Source: Pseudomonas typographi (GTDB lineage Bacteria; Pseudomonadota; Gammaproteobacteria; Pseudomonadales; Pseudomonadaceae). Taken from it: a DNA stretch of 64,000 nucleotides. The stretch is taken from contig NZ_JAAOCA010000017.1 of NCBI RefSeq assembly GCF_014694385.1, forward strand, positions 59,862 through 123,861, in the 5' to 3' direction. Under the pieces are notes generated by a model that did not search any database, had not been told where the DNA came from, and worked only from the letters and a program-made list of their open reading frames with translations. Below, one piece after another: positions 24,733-34,122 of the stretch. The translations under genes and the position numbers were made by a program. Numbering within the stretch: the first letter of the stretch is position 1; every line of letters begins with the position of its first letter.

Positions 24733-25293
24733 ATGCCAAACCCAAGCTCTGCCTATCACGCCTTCGCCACCCTGCTCGGCAGCGCCGGCCATCCTGTATC
24801 GCCGGCCGAACTGCACGGCTTGCTGCTCGGGCGCTGCTGCGCCGGTGCCGGCTTCGACCCAGCGCCATGGCTGGCCGATGCCGCCGACGTGTTGGCCAGC
24901 GAGCCCGCCGACAACATTCGCCAAGCCCTGTTGGGCCTGCAAGAAATGGTCAAGGGCGAACTCACCGGCGGTGACATGACCGTGGTGCTGTTGCTGCCCG
25001 GCGACGAAGCGCCCTTGGTTGAACGGGCGCAAGCCCTGGGCCAATGGTGCCAGGGGTTCCTTGCAGGCTTCGGCCTCGTGGCAGGCGACCGCGCCCTGAG
25101 CAACGATGCCCGCGAAGTGCTCCAAGACCTGGCCGCCATCGCCCAGGTCCAAGGCGCGCTGGAGGAATCCGAAGACGGCGAGAGCGATTACATGGAAGTG
25201 ATGGAATACCTGCGCGTGGCCCCGCTGTTGCTATTTACCGAGTTCGCCAAGCCACCGACACCTGCTGATGCTGCCCAGCCTTCGTTGCACTAG
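24733..25293 (+). CDS. ygfB: UPF0149 family protein YgfB
   Basis: Protein of 186 residues, largely helical. It contains family segments [20 protein letters not shown] (about 23-42) and [13 protein letters not shown] (about 103-115), with a [20 protein letters not shown] tail. YgfB precedes pepP-ubiH-visC in E. coli as well. In P. aeruginosa it has been reported to influence AmpDh3/AlpA-dependent beta-lactam resistance; that is literature knowledge recalled, not shown here. A gap of 200 bases separates it from pepP. Confidence 0.88.
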   Translation: MPNPSSAYHAFATLLGSAGHPVSPAELHGLLLGRCCAGAGFDPAPWLADAADVLASEPADNIRQALLGLQEMVKGELTGGDMTVVLLLPGDEAPLVERAQALGQWCQGFLAGFGLVAGDRALSNDAREVLQDLAAIAQVQGALEESEDGESDYMEVMEYLRVAPLLLFTEFAKPPTPADAAQPSLH

Positions 25294-25493
25294 GCTCTTT
25301 ACGAACTGGCTCTGCGCGCGGTGATGCTGTGTTGAACACTGGCACGGATGTAATCACGGATGGCCCATTTGCCGCCAGCAAACCCGAATGTGGGCGCCAC
25401 CCTCACACTCGGCCGTTTGCGCCCGGCCTCACCTTCGCTGGAAGATAGTGCGTACAGCAGCCTACATTCACTGCCTGAGGAAACCGCTCACCC

Positions 25494-26822
25494 ATGGCCC
25501 AGATCCCCAAGTCCGAGTACGTACGCCGGCGCAGGGCGTTGATGGCGCAAATGGTGCCCAACAGCATTGCCATTTTGCCCGCTGCCGCCTTGGCCATTCG
25601 CAACCGGGACGTGGAGCATGCTTACCGGCAAGACAGCGATTTCCAGTACCTCAGTGGTTTCCCTGAGCCGGAGGCAGTCATCGCCTTGATCCCCGGCCGC
25701 GAGCATGGCGAGTACGTACTGTTCTGCCGCGACCGCGACCCTGAGCGCGAGCTATGGGAAGGGCGGCGCGCCGGGCAGGAGGGCGCGATCGAACAATACG
25801 GCGCCGACGACGCATTTCCCATTGGCGACATTGACGACATCCTGCCGGGCCTGATCGAAGGGCGGGACCGCGTATACACCGCAATGGGCAGCAACCCCGA
25901 ATTCGACCGGCACCTGATGGAATGGGTGAACACTATCCGCTCCAAGGCGCGCCTGGGGGCCCAGCCGCCCAATGAGTTCGTGGCGCTCGACCACCTGTTG
26001 CACGACATGCGCCTGTATAAGTCTGCCGCTGAAGTAAACGTGATGCGTGAGGCCGCCGCCATCTCGGCGCGTGCCCATGTGCGGGCAATGCGCGCCGCGC
26101 GCCCGGGGCTTCACGAATACAGCCTGGAGGCAGAACTGGACCACGAGTTTCGCCGCAGCGGTGCCCGCCTGGTGGCCTATGGTTCGATCGTGGCTGCCGG
26201 GCGTAACGCCTGCATCATGCATTACCAGGACAACAACGCGCCCTTGCGCAAGGGCGACCTGGTACTGATCGACGCCGGCTGCGAGATCGACTGCTATGCC
26301 AGCGACATCACCCGTACGTTTCCGGTGAGCGGCCGCTTTTCGCCAGAGCAGCGGGCGATCTATGAGCTGGTGCTGCAAGCGCAGCAGGCCGCCTTTGCCG
26401 AGATCGCCCCGGGCAAGCACTGGAACCAGGCCCACGAAGCCACGGTGCGGGTGATCACCGCCGGTTTGGTACGCCTTGGCCTGCTGGAAGGCGAGGTTGA
26501 CGCGCTGATCGCCGGCGATGCGCACCGTGAATTTTATATGCACCGTGCTGGCCACTGGTTGGGCCTGGATGTGCATGACGTGGGGGATTACAAAGTAGGT
26601 GGGGAATGGCGGGTGTTGGAGCCGGGCATGGCCCTCACCGTGGAGCCCGGCATTTACATCGCGCCGAACAATACCCGTGTTGCGAAAAAATGGCGCGGCA
26701 TCGGCGTGCGTATCGAAGACGATGTGGTAGTTACCCGCAAAGGCTGCGAAATCCTTACCGGGGGCGTACCTAAGGCCGTGGAGGACATCGAAGCCTTGAT
26801 GGCCGAGGCGCAGCCGGTATGA
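25494..26822 (+). CDS. pepP: Xaa-Pro aminopeptidase (aminopeptidase P)
   Basis: Protein of 442 residues with the two-domain pita-bread fold. Metal ligands are visible: two Asp in DAGCEIDCYASDITRTFPV (about 260-278), His in HRAGHWLGLDVHDVG, Glu in TVEPGIYI and Glu in GIGVRIEDDVVVT. The N-terminal domain starts MAQIPKSEYVRRRRALMAQM. It removes N-terminal residues preceding proline. GAGGAAA lies upstream of the ATG. It overlaps ubiH by 4 bases (ATGA). Confidence 0.95.
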   Translation: MAQIPKSEYVRRRRALMAQMVPNSIAILPAAALAIRNRDVEHAYRQDSDFQYLSGFPEPEAVIALIPGREHGEYVLFCRDRDPERELWEGRRAGQEGAIEQYGADDAFPIGDIDDILPGLIEGRDRVYTAMGSNPEFDRHLMEWVNTIRSKARLGAQPPNEFVALDHLLHDMRLYKSAAEVNVMREAAAISARAHVRAMRAARPGLHEYSLEAELDHEFRRSGARLVAYGSIVAAGRNACIMHYQDNNAPLRKGDLVLIDAGCEIDCYASDITRTFPVSGRFSPEQRAIYELVLQAQQAAFAEIAPGKHWNQAHEATVRVITAGLVRLGLLEGEVDALIAGDAHREFYMHRAGHWLGLDVHDVGDYKVGGEWRVLEPGMALTVEPGIYIAPNNTRVAKKWRGIGVRIEDDVVVTRKGCEILTGGVPKAVEDIEALMAEAQPV

Positions 26823-28015
26823 AGCGTTACGACATCGCGATCATCGGTGGCGGATTGGTCGGCGCCAGCCTGGCCCTGGCCCTGCAAGCCGAGGCGAAGG
26901 CCCGTGGCTGGTCGGTATTGATGGTCGAGCCGTTCGCCCCCGGCGACAGCTACCAACCCAGCTACGATGCGCGCAGCTCGGCATTGGCCCACGGCACGCG
27001 GCTGATTTACGAGCGCTTGGGCGTGTGGGGTGCCATCAGCCAGCACAGCGCGCCGATCGAGCGTATTCATGTGTCCGACCGAGGGCGTTTTGGCGCCACC
27101 CGCTTGAGTGCCAGCGAGGAAGGGGTGCCGGCGTTGGGCTATGTCGTGGAGAACGCCTGGCTCGGCCAATGCTTATGGCGGGCGCTGGACCGCGAGGTGG
27201 TCACTTGGCGTTGCCCGGCGCAGGTGGAGGGCCTGACCGCGGTGCCCGGCGGGTATCAACTGCGCCTCGATGACGACTCGGTGGCCCAGTGCGGCTTGGC
27301 CGTGTTGGCCGACGGCGGGCGTTCGAACCTGCGCGAGCAGTTGGGGGTTGCGGTAAACCATCGCGCCTATGACCAAACCGCGCTGATTGCCAACGTGAGC
27401 TTCAGCGATGGCCATGGCGGCCAAGCGTTCGAGCGCTTCACCCAAGAAGGCCCTTTGGCGTTGTTGCCGCTGCCCGAGCAGCGCTGTGCGTTGGTATGGA
27501 CCCGCAAACCAGCCGATGCCAGCCGTTTGCTGGCGTTGCCCGATCGTGACTTCATGGCCCACCTGCAAGCGGCCTTTGGTTACCGGCTGGGGGCCTTGCG
27601 CCAGGTGGGCTCGCGCAGCGCCTACCCGCTGGCCCTGGTCGCCGCCACTGAGCAGGTTCGCCCGCACCTGGTGGTACTGGGCAATGCCGCGCACAGCTTG
27701 CACCCGGTGGCTGGGCAAGGTTTCAACTTGTCGCTGCGCGATGTTCAGGCGCTGGCCCAGGCCCTGTGCACCAGCCCCGCGGCGCCGGGTGAATTTTCTA
27801 CCTTGCAGGCCTATCAAAGCAGCCAACAACGCGACCAATGGCTGACGGTGGGCTTTTCCGACCAGCTCACGCGCCTGTTCGGCGGTGCGGGCCAATGGCT
27901 GGCGGCTGGGCGCGGCTTGGGGCTGGTCGCGCTCGACCTGCTGCCTGCGGCCCGGCACGCCTTCGCCCGCCAAGCGATGGGCCTGGGCAGCCGGCCGGGC
28001 CTGTCGCTTCCATGA
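26819..28015 (+). CDS. ubiH: UbiH, 2-polyprenyl-6-methoxyphenol 4-hydroxylase
   Basis: Protein of 398 residues, FAD-dependent aromatic monooxygenase. It has the dinucleotide motif IAIIGGGLVGASLALAL (about 6-22), the Arg-containing DARSSALAHGT (about 49-59), a DG motif LAVLADGGRSNLR (about 160) and the second FAD motif LGNAAHSLHPVAGQGFNLSLRD (about 287). It hydroxylates the quinone ring at C4. Cotranscription with pepP and the next hydroxylase is indicated by overlaps at both ends. Confidence 0.93.
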   Translation: MKRYDIAIIGGGLVGASLALALQAEAKARGWSVLMVEPFAPGDSYQPSYDARSSALAHGTRLIYERLGVWGAISQHSAPIERIHVSDRGRFGATRLSASEEGVPALGYVVENAWLGQCLWRALDREVVTWRCPAQVEGLTAVPGGYQLRLDDDSVAQCGLAVLADGGRSNLREQLGVAVNHRAYDQTALIANVSFSDGHGGQAFERFTQEGPLALLPLPEQRCALVWTRKPADASRLLALPDRDFMAHLQAAFGYRLGALRQVGSRSAYPLALVAATEQVRPHLVVLGNAAHSLHPVAGQGFNLSLRDVQALAQALCTSPAAPGEFSTLQAYQSSQQRDQWLTVGFSDQLTRLFGGAGQWLAAGRGLGLVALDLLPAARHAFARQAMGLGSRPGLSLP

Positions 28016-28038
28016 CCCACAGCATTCAAGGCGCACCC

Positions 28039-29259
28039 ATGCAAACCGAAGCAGAAATCGTGATCGTCGGCGCCGGCATGGTCGGTAGCACCCTGGCCCT
28101 GGCATTGCACCAGCATGGCCTGCAGCCACTGGTGGTCGATGGCGCTGCCACGCAGGCGCAGCCGTTCGCGCCACAAGCGGCCTTCGAACCCCGGGTTAGC
28201 GCGTTGTCCGCCACCAGCCAACGGGTATTCGAGCGTTTGGGCGTATGGGCGGGCATGGCGGGGCGGCGGGTCAGCCCCTACACCGACATGCGCGTATGGG
28301 ATGGCAGCGGCACCGGCCGGCTGCACTTCAGCGCCGCCAGCGTACAGGCCGATGTGCTGGGGCATATCGTCGAGAACCGGGTAGTCCAGGATGCCTTGCT
28401 CGATGGCCTGAACGCTGCAAGGGTACCCCTGGTGGGGCATGCGCGGCTGGCACAGTTGCGCCATTCGGGCGACGACTGGCTGCTTAGCCTCAGCAACGGC
28501 CAGCAAGTGCGTACGCCGCTGGTGGTTGCCGCCGACGGTGCGCACTCAGCGGTGCGCCAGTTGGCCGGCTGCGCCACGCGGGAATGGGATTACCTGCACC
28601 ACGCCATCGTGACCAGCGTGCGTACCGCCGGTGACCACTGCCGCACCGCTTGGCAGCGCTTTACCGACGATGGCCCGCTGGCTTTTTTGCCGCTATTGCG
28701 TGATGGCAAGCAGGATTGGTGTTCGATCGTCTGGTCGGTTACGCCGGCCTGGGCCAAGCAACTGATGGCATTGGACACGCCAGGCTTCTGCCAGGCGCTG
28801 GGCGGCGCCTTCGAGCACCGCCTGGGCCAGGTGCTCGATGCCGACCCCAGGCTGTGCGTGCCGCTGCGCCAGCGCCATGCCAAGCGTTATGTGCAACCGG
28901 GCCTGGCCCTGATCGGTGACGCCGCGCATACCCTCCACCCGTTGGCGGGGCAGGGGGTGAACCTCGGCCTGCTCGATGCCGCGGTGTTGGCCGAAGAGCT
29001 GCTGCATGGGCACCGGCGTGGTGAGCGCCTGGCCGATGAGCGGGTACTGGGGCGTTACGAACGCCGGCGGATGCCGCACAATTTGGCCCTGATGGCGGCG
29101 ATGGAGGGCTTTGAACGGTTGTTCCAGGCCGAGCCGCTGGGCTGGCGCTGGTTGCGCAATACGGGGCTCAAATGTGTGGAAAAACTGCCCGATGCCAAGG
29201 CCATGTTCGTGCGCCAAGCGCTGGGGCAAGCCGCAGACCTGCCGCAATGGCTGCGCTAG
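28039..29259 (+). CDS. ubiI: UbiI/VisC-family FAD monooxygenase (ubiquinone C5 hydroxylation)
   Basis: Protein of 406 residues. Motifs: EIVIVGAGMVGSTLALALHQ (about 6-25), PRVSALSATSQRVFERLG (about 53-70), VAADGAHSAVRQLAG and LIGDAAHTLHPLAGQGVNLG. Paralogue of the preceding ubiH. The ATG at 28039 has AAGG 8 bases before it. An ATG at 28012 would overlap the ubiH stop (ATGA) and add nine residues. The exact ring position is by analogy with E. coli VisC/UbiI. Repeat copy E begins right after the stop. Confidence 0.88.
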   Translation: MQTEAEIVIVGAGMVGSTLALALHQHGLQPLVVDGAATQAQPFAPQAAFEPRVSALSATSQRVFERLGVWAGMAGRRVSPYTDMRVWDGSGTGRLHFSAASVQADVLGHIVENRVVQDALLDGLNAARVPLVGHARLAQLRHSGDDWLLSLSNGQQVRTPLVVAADGAHSAVRQLAGCATREWDYLHHAIVTSVRTAGDHCRTAWQRFTDDGPLAFLPLLRDGKQDWCSIVWSVTPAWAKQLMALDTPGFCQALGGAFEHRLGQVLDADPRLCVPLRQRHAKRYVQPGLALIGDAAHTLHPLAGQGVNLGLLDAAVLAEELLHGHRRGERLADERVLGRYERRRMPHNLALMAAMEGFERLFQAEPLGWRWLRNTGLKCVEKLPDAKAMFVRQALGQAADLPQWLR

Positions 29260-29260
29260 C

Positions 29261-29400
29261 GGGGTATCTCGGAAGTTAGCTGGTTTATTTTACGAGGCCT
29301 TTTGCTGCCGGGCGGCGTTGCCGCCGCTCGCCATAGCGCTGCTAGGAATCGATAACGCGTTCACCGGCACACATGCATGTGCAAACATCTGGAGCACCCC
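29261..29400. repeat. Dispersed inverted-repeat element, copy E
   Basis: 140 bases beginning 1-2 bases after the ubiI stop. Read in reverse it starts GGGGTGCTCCAGATGTTTGC and contains GCTATGGCGAGCGGCGGCAA and GGCAGCAAAAGGC, shared with copies C and D. The other end reads GGGGTATCTCGGAAGTTAGC. The two ends match at 13 of 20 positions. Confidence 0.65.
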
Positions 29401-29436
29401 ACCAGTAACATTCCGTAACCGCTTGGCTTTGTTCCG

Positions 29437-29455
29437 GGAAATGCGATTTCTTATC
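29437..29455. promoter_or_regulatory. Candidate Fur box before the iron(III) transporter
   Basis: GGAAATGCGATTTCTTATC matches the 19-base Fur consensus GATAATGATAATCATTATC at 12 positions. It lies 36 bases before the binding-protein ATG, a position suited to repression by Fe-Fur. A modest match; by eye only. Confidence 0.4.
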
Positions 29456-29490
29456 ATCTCGCGTTTCGAACATCAGCCGAGGCGATACCC

Positions 29491-30492
29491 ATGTTGGCAG
29501 GCAAACGGTTACTGGCGGCGCTGGCGCTGCTCAGCAGTGCGGCCACCGCCCAGGGGGCACAAGAGGTGGTGGTGTACTCCTCGCGCATCGACGAGTTGAT
29601 CAAGCCGGTTTTCGATGCGTATACCGCCCGTACCGGGGTCAAGGTCAACTTCATTACCGACAAAGAAGCGCCCTTGATGCAGCGGATCAAGGCCGAAGGG
29701 CAGCATACCAAGGCCGATCTATTGCTTACCGTCGATGCCGGTAACCTCTGGCAGGCGGAGCAAATGGGCATCCTGCAGCCGCTGCAGTCGCCGCTGATCG
29801 ACGCCAACATTCCCCCGCAATACCGTGCCGCCAGCCACGCTTGGACGGGCCTGAGCTTGCGTGCCAGGACAATCGCCTACTCCAGCGAGCGGGTGAAGCC
29901 CGAAGCGCTTTCGACCTATGAGGCGCTGGCCGGCGAAGCGTGGGAAGGGCGCTTGTGCTTGCGCACGGCCAAGAAGGTGTACAACCAATCGCTTACCGCG
30001 ACCTTGATCGAAACCCATGGGCCGGAACATGCCGAGCGCATCATCAAGGGGTGGGTGAACAACCTTTCCACCGACGTGTTCTCCGACGACATCGCCGTGC
30101 TCCAGGCCATTGCCGCGGGCCAGTGCGACGTCGGTATCGTCAACAGCTATTACTACGGCCGCCTGCACAACGCTGCCCCGTCATTGCCGGTGAAACTGTA
30201 TTGGCCCAACCAGGGCGACCGCGGTGTGCACGTGAACTTGTCCGGGGTTGGCCTGACCCGTTATGCACCCCACCCGGAAGCGGCCAAGGCCCTGGTGGAG
30301 TGGATGACCGGCGCGCAGGCCCAGGCTATTTTTGCCAGCATCAACCAGGAGTTTCCCGCTAACCCGGCCGTCGCGCCGTCGGCCGAGGTGGCCAGTTGGG
30401 GCGCCTTCAAGGCCGATACCCTACCGGTAGAAGTCGCCGGCCGGCGCCAAGCCGAAGCCATCCGCATGATGGACCGCGCGGCCTGGAATTGA
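29491..30492 (+). CDS. Iron(III) ABC transporter, periplasmic binding protein
   Basis: Protein of 333 residues. The signal peptide is about 1-23, ending near AQGAQEV. It is an FbpA/FutA-like family-1 protein: [19 protein letters not shown], the mid-protein [21 protein letters not shown] and [14 protein letters not shown] with the Tyr cluster that coordinates Fe3+. It delivers ferric ion to the inner-membrane permease encoded next. No ATPase gene is in this cluster; one would have to be elsewhere or shared. Confidence 0.9.
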   Translation: MLAGKRLLAALALLSSAATAQGAQEVVVYSSRIDELIKPVFDAYTARTGVKVNFITDKEAPLMQRIKAEGQHTKADLLLTVDAGNLWQAEQMGILQPLQSPLIDANIPPQYRAASHAWTGLSLRARTIAYSSERVKPEALSTYEALAGEAWEGRLCLRTAKKVYNQSLTATLIETHGPEHAERIIKGWVNNLSTDVFSDDIAVLQAIAAGQCDVGIVNSYYYGRLHNAAPSLPVKLYWPNQGDRGVHVNLSGVGLTRYAPHPEAAKALVEWMTGAQAQAIFASINQEFPANPAVAPSAEVASWGAFKADTLPVEVAGRRQAEAIRMMDRAAWN

Positions 30493-30497
30493 CCGCC

Positions 30498-32093
30498 ATG
30501 CGTAACCAGGCCCAACGGCGCTGGTTGGCGCTGGCGTATACGGCCGCTGCCTTGGTGCTGCTGCCGGCCAGCGTGTTGCTGTTGAGCTGGCAGGCCATCG
30601 ATGGCGAGATCTGGTCGCACCTGTGGGCCACCCAGCTACCGCGCCTGCTGGGCAACACGCTGGTGCTGGTGTTGGGGGTCGGCATCGGGGTCACGCTGGT
30701 GGGCGTGAGCCTAGCCTGGCTCACCAGCCTGTGCGAATTCCCCGGCAGGCGCTGGCTCGATTGGGCTTTGATGCTGCCGTTCGCTATTCCAGCCTATGTG
30801 CTGGCCTTTGTGTTCATAGGCGTGTTCGACTTCGCCGGCCCCGTGCAAAGCGCCCTGCGCGAGTGGTTCGGCACCGCCGTGCGGCTGCCCCGGGTGCGCT
30901 CTACCGGTGGGGTGATCCTGGTGCTGGTGCTGGTGTTCTACCCTTATGTATACCTGCTGGCCCGCACGGCGTTTCTCAGCCAGGGGCGCGGGTTGGTAGA
31001 GGCGGCACGCTCGCTCGGCCACTCCCCTTGGCGCGCTTTCTTCAGTGTGGGGCTGCCCATGGCGCGCCCAGCGATCGGCGCGGGGGTGGCCCTGGCGTTG
31101 ATGGAAACCCTGGCAGACTTCGGCGCGGTATCGGTGTTCAACTTCGACACCTTCACCACCGCGATCTACAAAACCTGGTATGGCTTTTTCAGCCTATCGA
31201 CGGCCGCGCAATTGGCCAGTGTGTTGTTGCTGGCGGTCATGCTGTTGCTTTACGGTGAGCGCCGCACCCGCACCCGCGTGGCCGCCAGCAGCGAACGCGG
31301 CCGGCGCCAAGCGTTGTACCACTTGCGTGGTTGGCGCGCCGCCCTGGCCAGCGGCTGGTGCCTGGGGGTGTTTGCCTGCGCGTTCGTGGTGCCGTTGTTG
31401 CAGTTATTGGCCTGGTGTTGGCAGCGCGGGCGTTTTGACTTCGACGAGCGTTACCTGGCGCTGGTGCTGCATACCCTTTACCTGGGCACGCTCGCGGCGC
31501 TGCTCACCGTGTTGCTGGCCTTGCTGCTGGCGTTCGCCCGGCGTGCCGTGCCGGGGCGGGCGATGGCGGCGGGCGTGGGCTTGGCGAACCTGGGCTATGC
31601 CTTGCCCGGTTCCGTATTGGCGGTGGCGCTGATGCTGGCATTCAGTGCGCTGGACCATTGGCTGGTGATTCCGCTGGCCGGGCGAGCACTGTTGCTGGGC
31701 AGCCTGGGGGCGCTGGTGCTGGCCTACCTGGTGCGGTTCCTGGCAGTAGCCTATGGGCCGCTGGAGGCGGCGCTGGGCCGGGTAAGGCCCAGCCTTGCGG
31801 AAGCCGCGCGCAGCCTTGGCGTGGCGGGCGTGCCGCTTTTCGCCCGGGTGTATCTGCCGCTGTTGCTGCCTGGGGCGCTTAGCGCCGCATTGTTGGTATT
31901 CGTCGATGTGCTCAAGGAAATGCCAGCCACCCTGCTGATGCGCCCGTTCGGCTGGGATACGCTCGCCGTGAGGGTGTTCGAAATGACCAGCGAAGGCGAG
32001 TGGGCGCGGGCATCGTTGCCGGCGCTGTCGTTGGTATTGGTCGGCTTGCTGCCGGTGATCGTGTTGGTCCGCCGGTCGGCGCGGCTGGGTTAA
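30498..32093 (+). CDS. Iron(III) ABC transporter, fused two-domain permease
   Basis: Protein of 531 residues with about 12 membrane segments and two BPD_transp_1 domains in one chain, as in FbpB. EAA-type loops: EAARSLGHSPWRAFFSVGLPMARPAI (first half, about 175) and EAARSLGVAGVPLFARVYLPLLLPG (second half, about 435). It starts 5 bases after the binding-protein stop, with no strong SD, so it is probably coupled. The interacting ATPase is not in the window. Confidence 0.92.
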   Translation: MRNQAQRRWLALAYTAAALVLLPASVLLLSWQAIDGEIWSHLWATQLPRLLGNTLVLVLGVGIGVTLVGVSLAWLTSLCEFPGRRWLDWALMLPFAIPAYVLAFVFIGVFDFAGPVQSALREWFGTAVRLPRVRSTGGVILVLVLVFYPYVYLLARTAFLSQGRGLVEAARSLGHSPWRAFFSVGLPMARPAIGAGVALALMETLADFGAVSVFNFDTFTTAIYKTWYGFFSLSTAAQLASVLLLAVMLLLYGERRTRTRVAASSERGRRQALYHLRGWRAALASGWCLGVFACAFVVPLLQLLAWCWQRGRFDFDERYLALVLHTLYLGTLAALLTVLLALLLAFARRAVPGRAMAAGVGLANLGYALPGSVLAVALMLAFSALDHWLVIPLAGRALLLGSLGALVLAYLVRFLAVAYGPLEAALGRVRPSLAEAARSLGVAGVPLFARVYLPLLLPGALSAALLVFVDVLKEMPATLLMRPFGWDTLAVRVFEMTSEGEWARASLPALSLVLVGLLPVIVLVRRSARLG

Positions 32094-32164
32094 CGTGCCC
32101 GGCGCCCAGCATGCGGATACAATGCGCGGCACCTGGCACCCGCCGGGCCACTGCCGGCACGTTA
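32091..32164. other. Long inverted repeat in permease-gcvT gap
   Basis: TAACGTGCCCGGC (32091-32103) pairs with GCCGGCACGTTA (32153-32164), 12 bp with one bulged C and a loop of about 49 bases. The left arm includes the permease stop codon. A TACAAT sequence (32118-32123) inside the loop could be a -10 for gcvT. It may act as an operator pair or a transcript end structure. Confidence 0.35.
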
Positions 32165-32222
32165 CCGTTCGTAGGCAAATGGCTCTGGCGCGTGCCTTCG
32201 CATTGCCCGGAAGGAGAAACCC

Positions 32223-33305
32223 ATGGGACAGCGCACGCCTCTGTATGACCTGCACGTGGCCATGGGGGCCAAACTGGTCGATTTTGGCGGTTGGGACATG
32301 CCCCTGCATTATGGATCGCAGGTTGAAGAACACCACCAGGTACGCGGCGATTGCGGCGTATTCGATGTGTCCCACATGACCGTGGTCGATGTGCACGGCA
32401 GTGAGGCCCACGCCTGGTTGCGCGGCCTGCTGGCCAATGACCTGGATAGCCTGGATGAGCCCGGCAAGGCACTGTACAGCGCGATGCTCAATGAGCGCGG
32501 TGGGGTGATCGACGCCCTGATGATCTACCGCTTGGCCGATGGTTTTCGCTTGGTGCTTAACGCCGTCACCCGTAAAAAGGTATTGGCCTGGTTGTATCAA
32601 CATCAGCCAGCTGGCGCCGTAGAAGTACGCGAGCGGTCGGAATTATCGATATTCGCGGCCCAGGGCCCGAATGCTCGCGAAAAGGTCGCGCAACTGCTGG
32701 GGCAACCGCGCGCCGAACTGATCCATCGGCTATTGCCCTTCCGGGCCGAAGCCGAGGCCGACTGGTTCATCGCCCGCACCGGTTATACCGGCGAAGACGG
32801 CTTGGAGATCATGTTGCCCGCTGAGCAAGCGGTAGGGTTGTTCAACGAGTTGGTCGGTGCCGGTATCGCCCCCATCGGGTTGGGCGCACGTGATACATTG
32901 CGCCTCGAAGCCGGAATGAACCTGTATGGCCAGGACCTGGACGAGCAGCACTCCCCCTGGGTGTCGAACTTGGCCGGCTCGGTTGCGTTGGAGCCCAGGG
33001 GCCGACCGTTCGTCGGCCGCGCGGCGCTGGAGGCCGAGTTGGCGCAAGGGCCAGCCAGCCGGCTGGTAGGGTTGGTGCTCGAGGAGCGAGGGGTGCTGCG
33101 GGCCCATCAGGTGGTGCGGGTGGCAGGCGTGGGCGAGGGTGAAATCACCAGCGGTAGTTTTTCACCTACGCTGAATAAATCCATCGCCTTGGCGCGGGTG
33201 CCGGCGGCCACGGCCGAGCGAGCCGAGGTCGAAATCCGTGGTAGGTGGCTGCCGGTGCGGGTGGTCAAGCCAACCTTCGTGCGCCATGGCAAGATTCTGG
33301 TGTGA
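32223..33305 (+). CDS. gcvT: Glycine cleavage system T protein (aminomethyltransferase)
   Basis: Protein of 360 residues. It starts [27 protein letters not shown], with a [12 protein letters not shown] segment, an EDGLEIMLP folate-domain motif and the Asp of [18 protein letters not shown]. The T protein moves the aminomethyl carbon from lipoyl-H to THF. AAGGAG lies 6 bases before the ATG. gcvH follows after 47 bases. Confidence 0.94.
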   Translation: MGQRTPLYDLHVAMGAKLVDFGGWDMPLHYGSQVEEHHQVRGDCGVFDVSHMTVVDVHGSEAHAWLRGLLANDLDSLDEPGKALYSAMLNERGGVIDALMIYRLADGFRLVLNAVTRKKVLAWLYQHQPAGAVEVRERSELSIFAAQGPNAREKVAQLLGQPRAELIHRLLPFRAEAEADWFIARTGYTGEDGLEIMLPAEQAVGLFNELVGAGIAPIGLGARDTLRLEAGMNLYGQDLDEQHSPWVSNLAGSVALEPRGRPFVGRAALEAELAQGPASRLVGLVLEERGVLRAHQVVRVAGVGEGEITSGSFSPTLNKSIALARVPAATAERAEVEIRGRWLPVRVVKPTFVRHGKILV

Positions 33306-33352
33306 ACCCATTATTACAGGCGATATGCCGCTGAAGTCCTGAGGAGTGTCCC

Positions 33353-33739
33353 ATGAGCAATATCCCCGCCGAACTGCGTTACGCCGAAAGCCACGAGTGG
33401 GCTCGCCTGGAAAGCGATGGCAGCGTGACCGTCGGGATCAGCCACCACGCCCAGGAAGCGCTGGGTGATGTGGTGTACGTTGAGTTGCCGGAGGTCGGCA
33501 CGAAGGTAAGCGCCAATGACCCATTGTCGGTGGTTGAGTCGGTCAAGGCCGCATCAGACATCTATGCACCGGTAGGCGGTGAAGTGATCGCTGTCAACGA
33601 GGCGGTGGCAAATAGCCCAGAAACAGTGAACACCGACCCTTACGGTGCCTGGTTCTTCAAACTCAAGCCAACCGATGCCGCCGAGTTAAACAAGCTGCTC
33701 GACGCTGCAGGCTACGAAGCCCTGATCAGCACCAAGTAG
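33353..33739 (+). CDS. gcvH: Glycine cleavage system H protein
   Basis: Protein of 128 residues. The lipoyl-lysine motif is [20 protein letters not shown] (Lys about 65), with ITDHAQ-equivalent [19 protein letters not shown]. It shuttles the aminomethyl group between P, T and L proteins. GAGGAG lies upstream of the ATG. No gcvP follows, although in P. aeruginosa the T-H-P genes are together; the next gene is on the opposite strand. Confidence 0.96.
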   Translation: MSNIPAELRYAESHEWARLESDGSVTVGISHHAQEALGDVVYVELPEVGTKVSANDPLSVVESVKAASDIYAPVGGEVIAVNEAVANSPETVNTDPYGAWFFKLKPTDAAELNKLLDAAGYEALISTK

Positions 33740-33746
33740 CCGCTGG

Positions 33747-34067
33747 TCACGGCTGTTCGGCCACGGCGTTTTTAGCCAGGATGGCATTGGCCAGCGCCAT
33801 GTCGCTGGCCTGTAACCCTGGGTTGTCACTGCGCAGGCGGGCTATCGCCGCTTCGAGGAAGGGCCCGCGTATGGCGCCGTCGCTGGCGACGAAACTGCCG
33901 GCATCGTCCTGGGCGGCCACGACCATTTTGTGGTCTTTGAATGTGAGATAGGTCGAACCGGTGGTAGCGCCGGACGAAACCACATTGCGCAAGAACGAGT
34001 CGGCCATTGCCGGGCCCAGAGGCAAGCAAAACAGCGCAGCGCTAAGGATCACGGGTTTAACGCGCAT
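33747..34067 (-). CDS. DUF2388 family small exported protein
   Basis: Protein of 106 residues with a signal peptide (about 1-22, AMA-DSF). The remainder, SFLRNVVSSGATTGSTYLTFKDHKMVVAAQDDAGSF and a helical C-terminus, is the DUF2388 pattern found almost only in Pseudomonas. Function unknown; probably periplasmic. AAGGAG lies upstream of the ATG. Convergent with gcvH (7-base gap). Confidence 0.87.
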   Translation of the reverse strand: MRVKPVILSAALFCLPLGPAMADSFLRNVVSSGATTGSTYLTFKDHKMVVAAQDDAGSFVASDGAIRGPFLEAAIARLRSDNPGLQASDMALANAILAKNAVAEQP

Positions 34068-34122
34068 GATCGAACTCCTTGTGGATATACACCGCTTTTG
34101 AGCCGCGGCAAGGCTGCCAAGT

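Noticed and set aside
25294..25493. Seventh copy of the inverted-repeat family in the ygfB-pepP gap
   Set aside because: Some short similarities (GCCAGCAAACCC) but no matching terminal inverted repeats.
32094..32222. Glycine riboswitch before gcvT
   Set aside because: The 129-base gap is too short for a tandem glycine riboswitch and shows none of its conserved GGA/GAG blocks; only an inverted repeat is seen.
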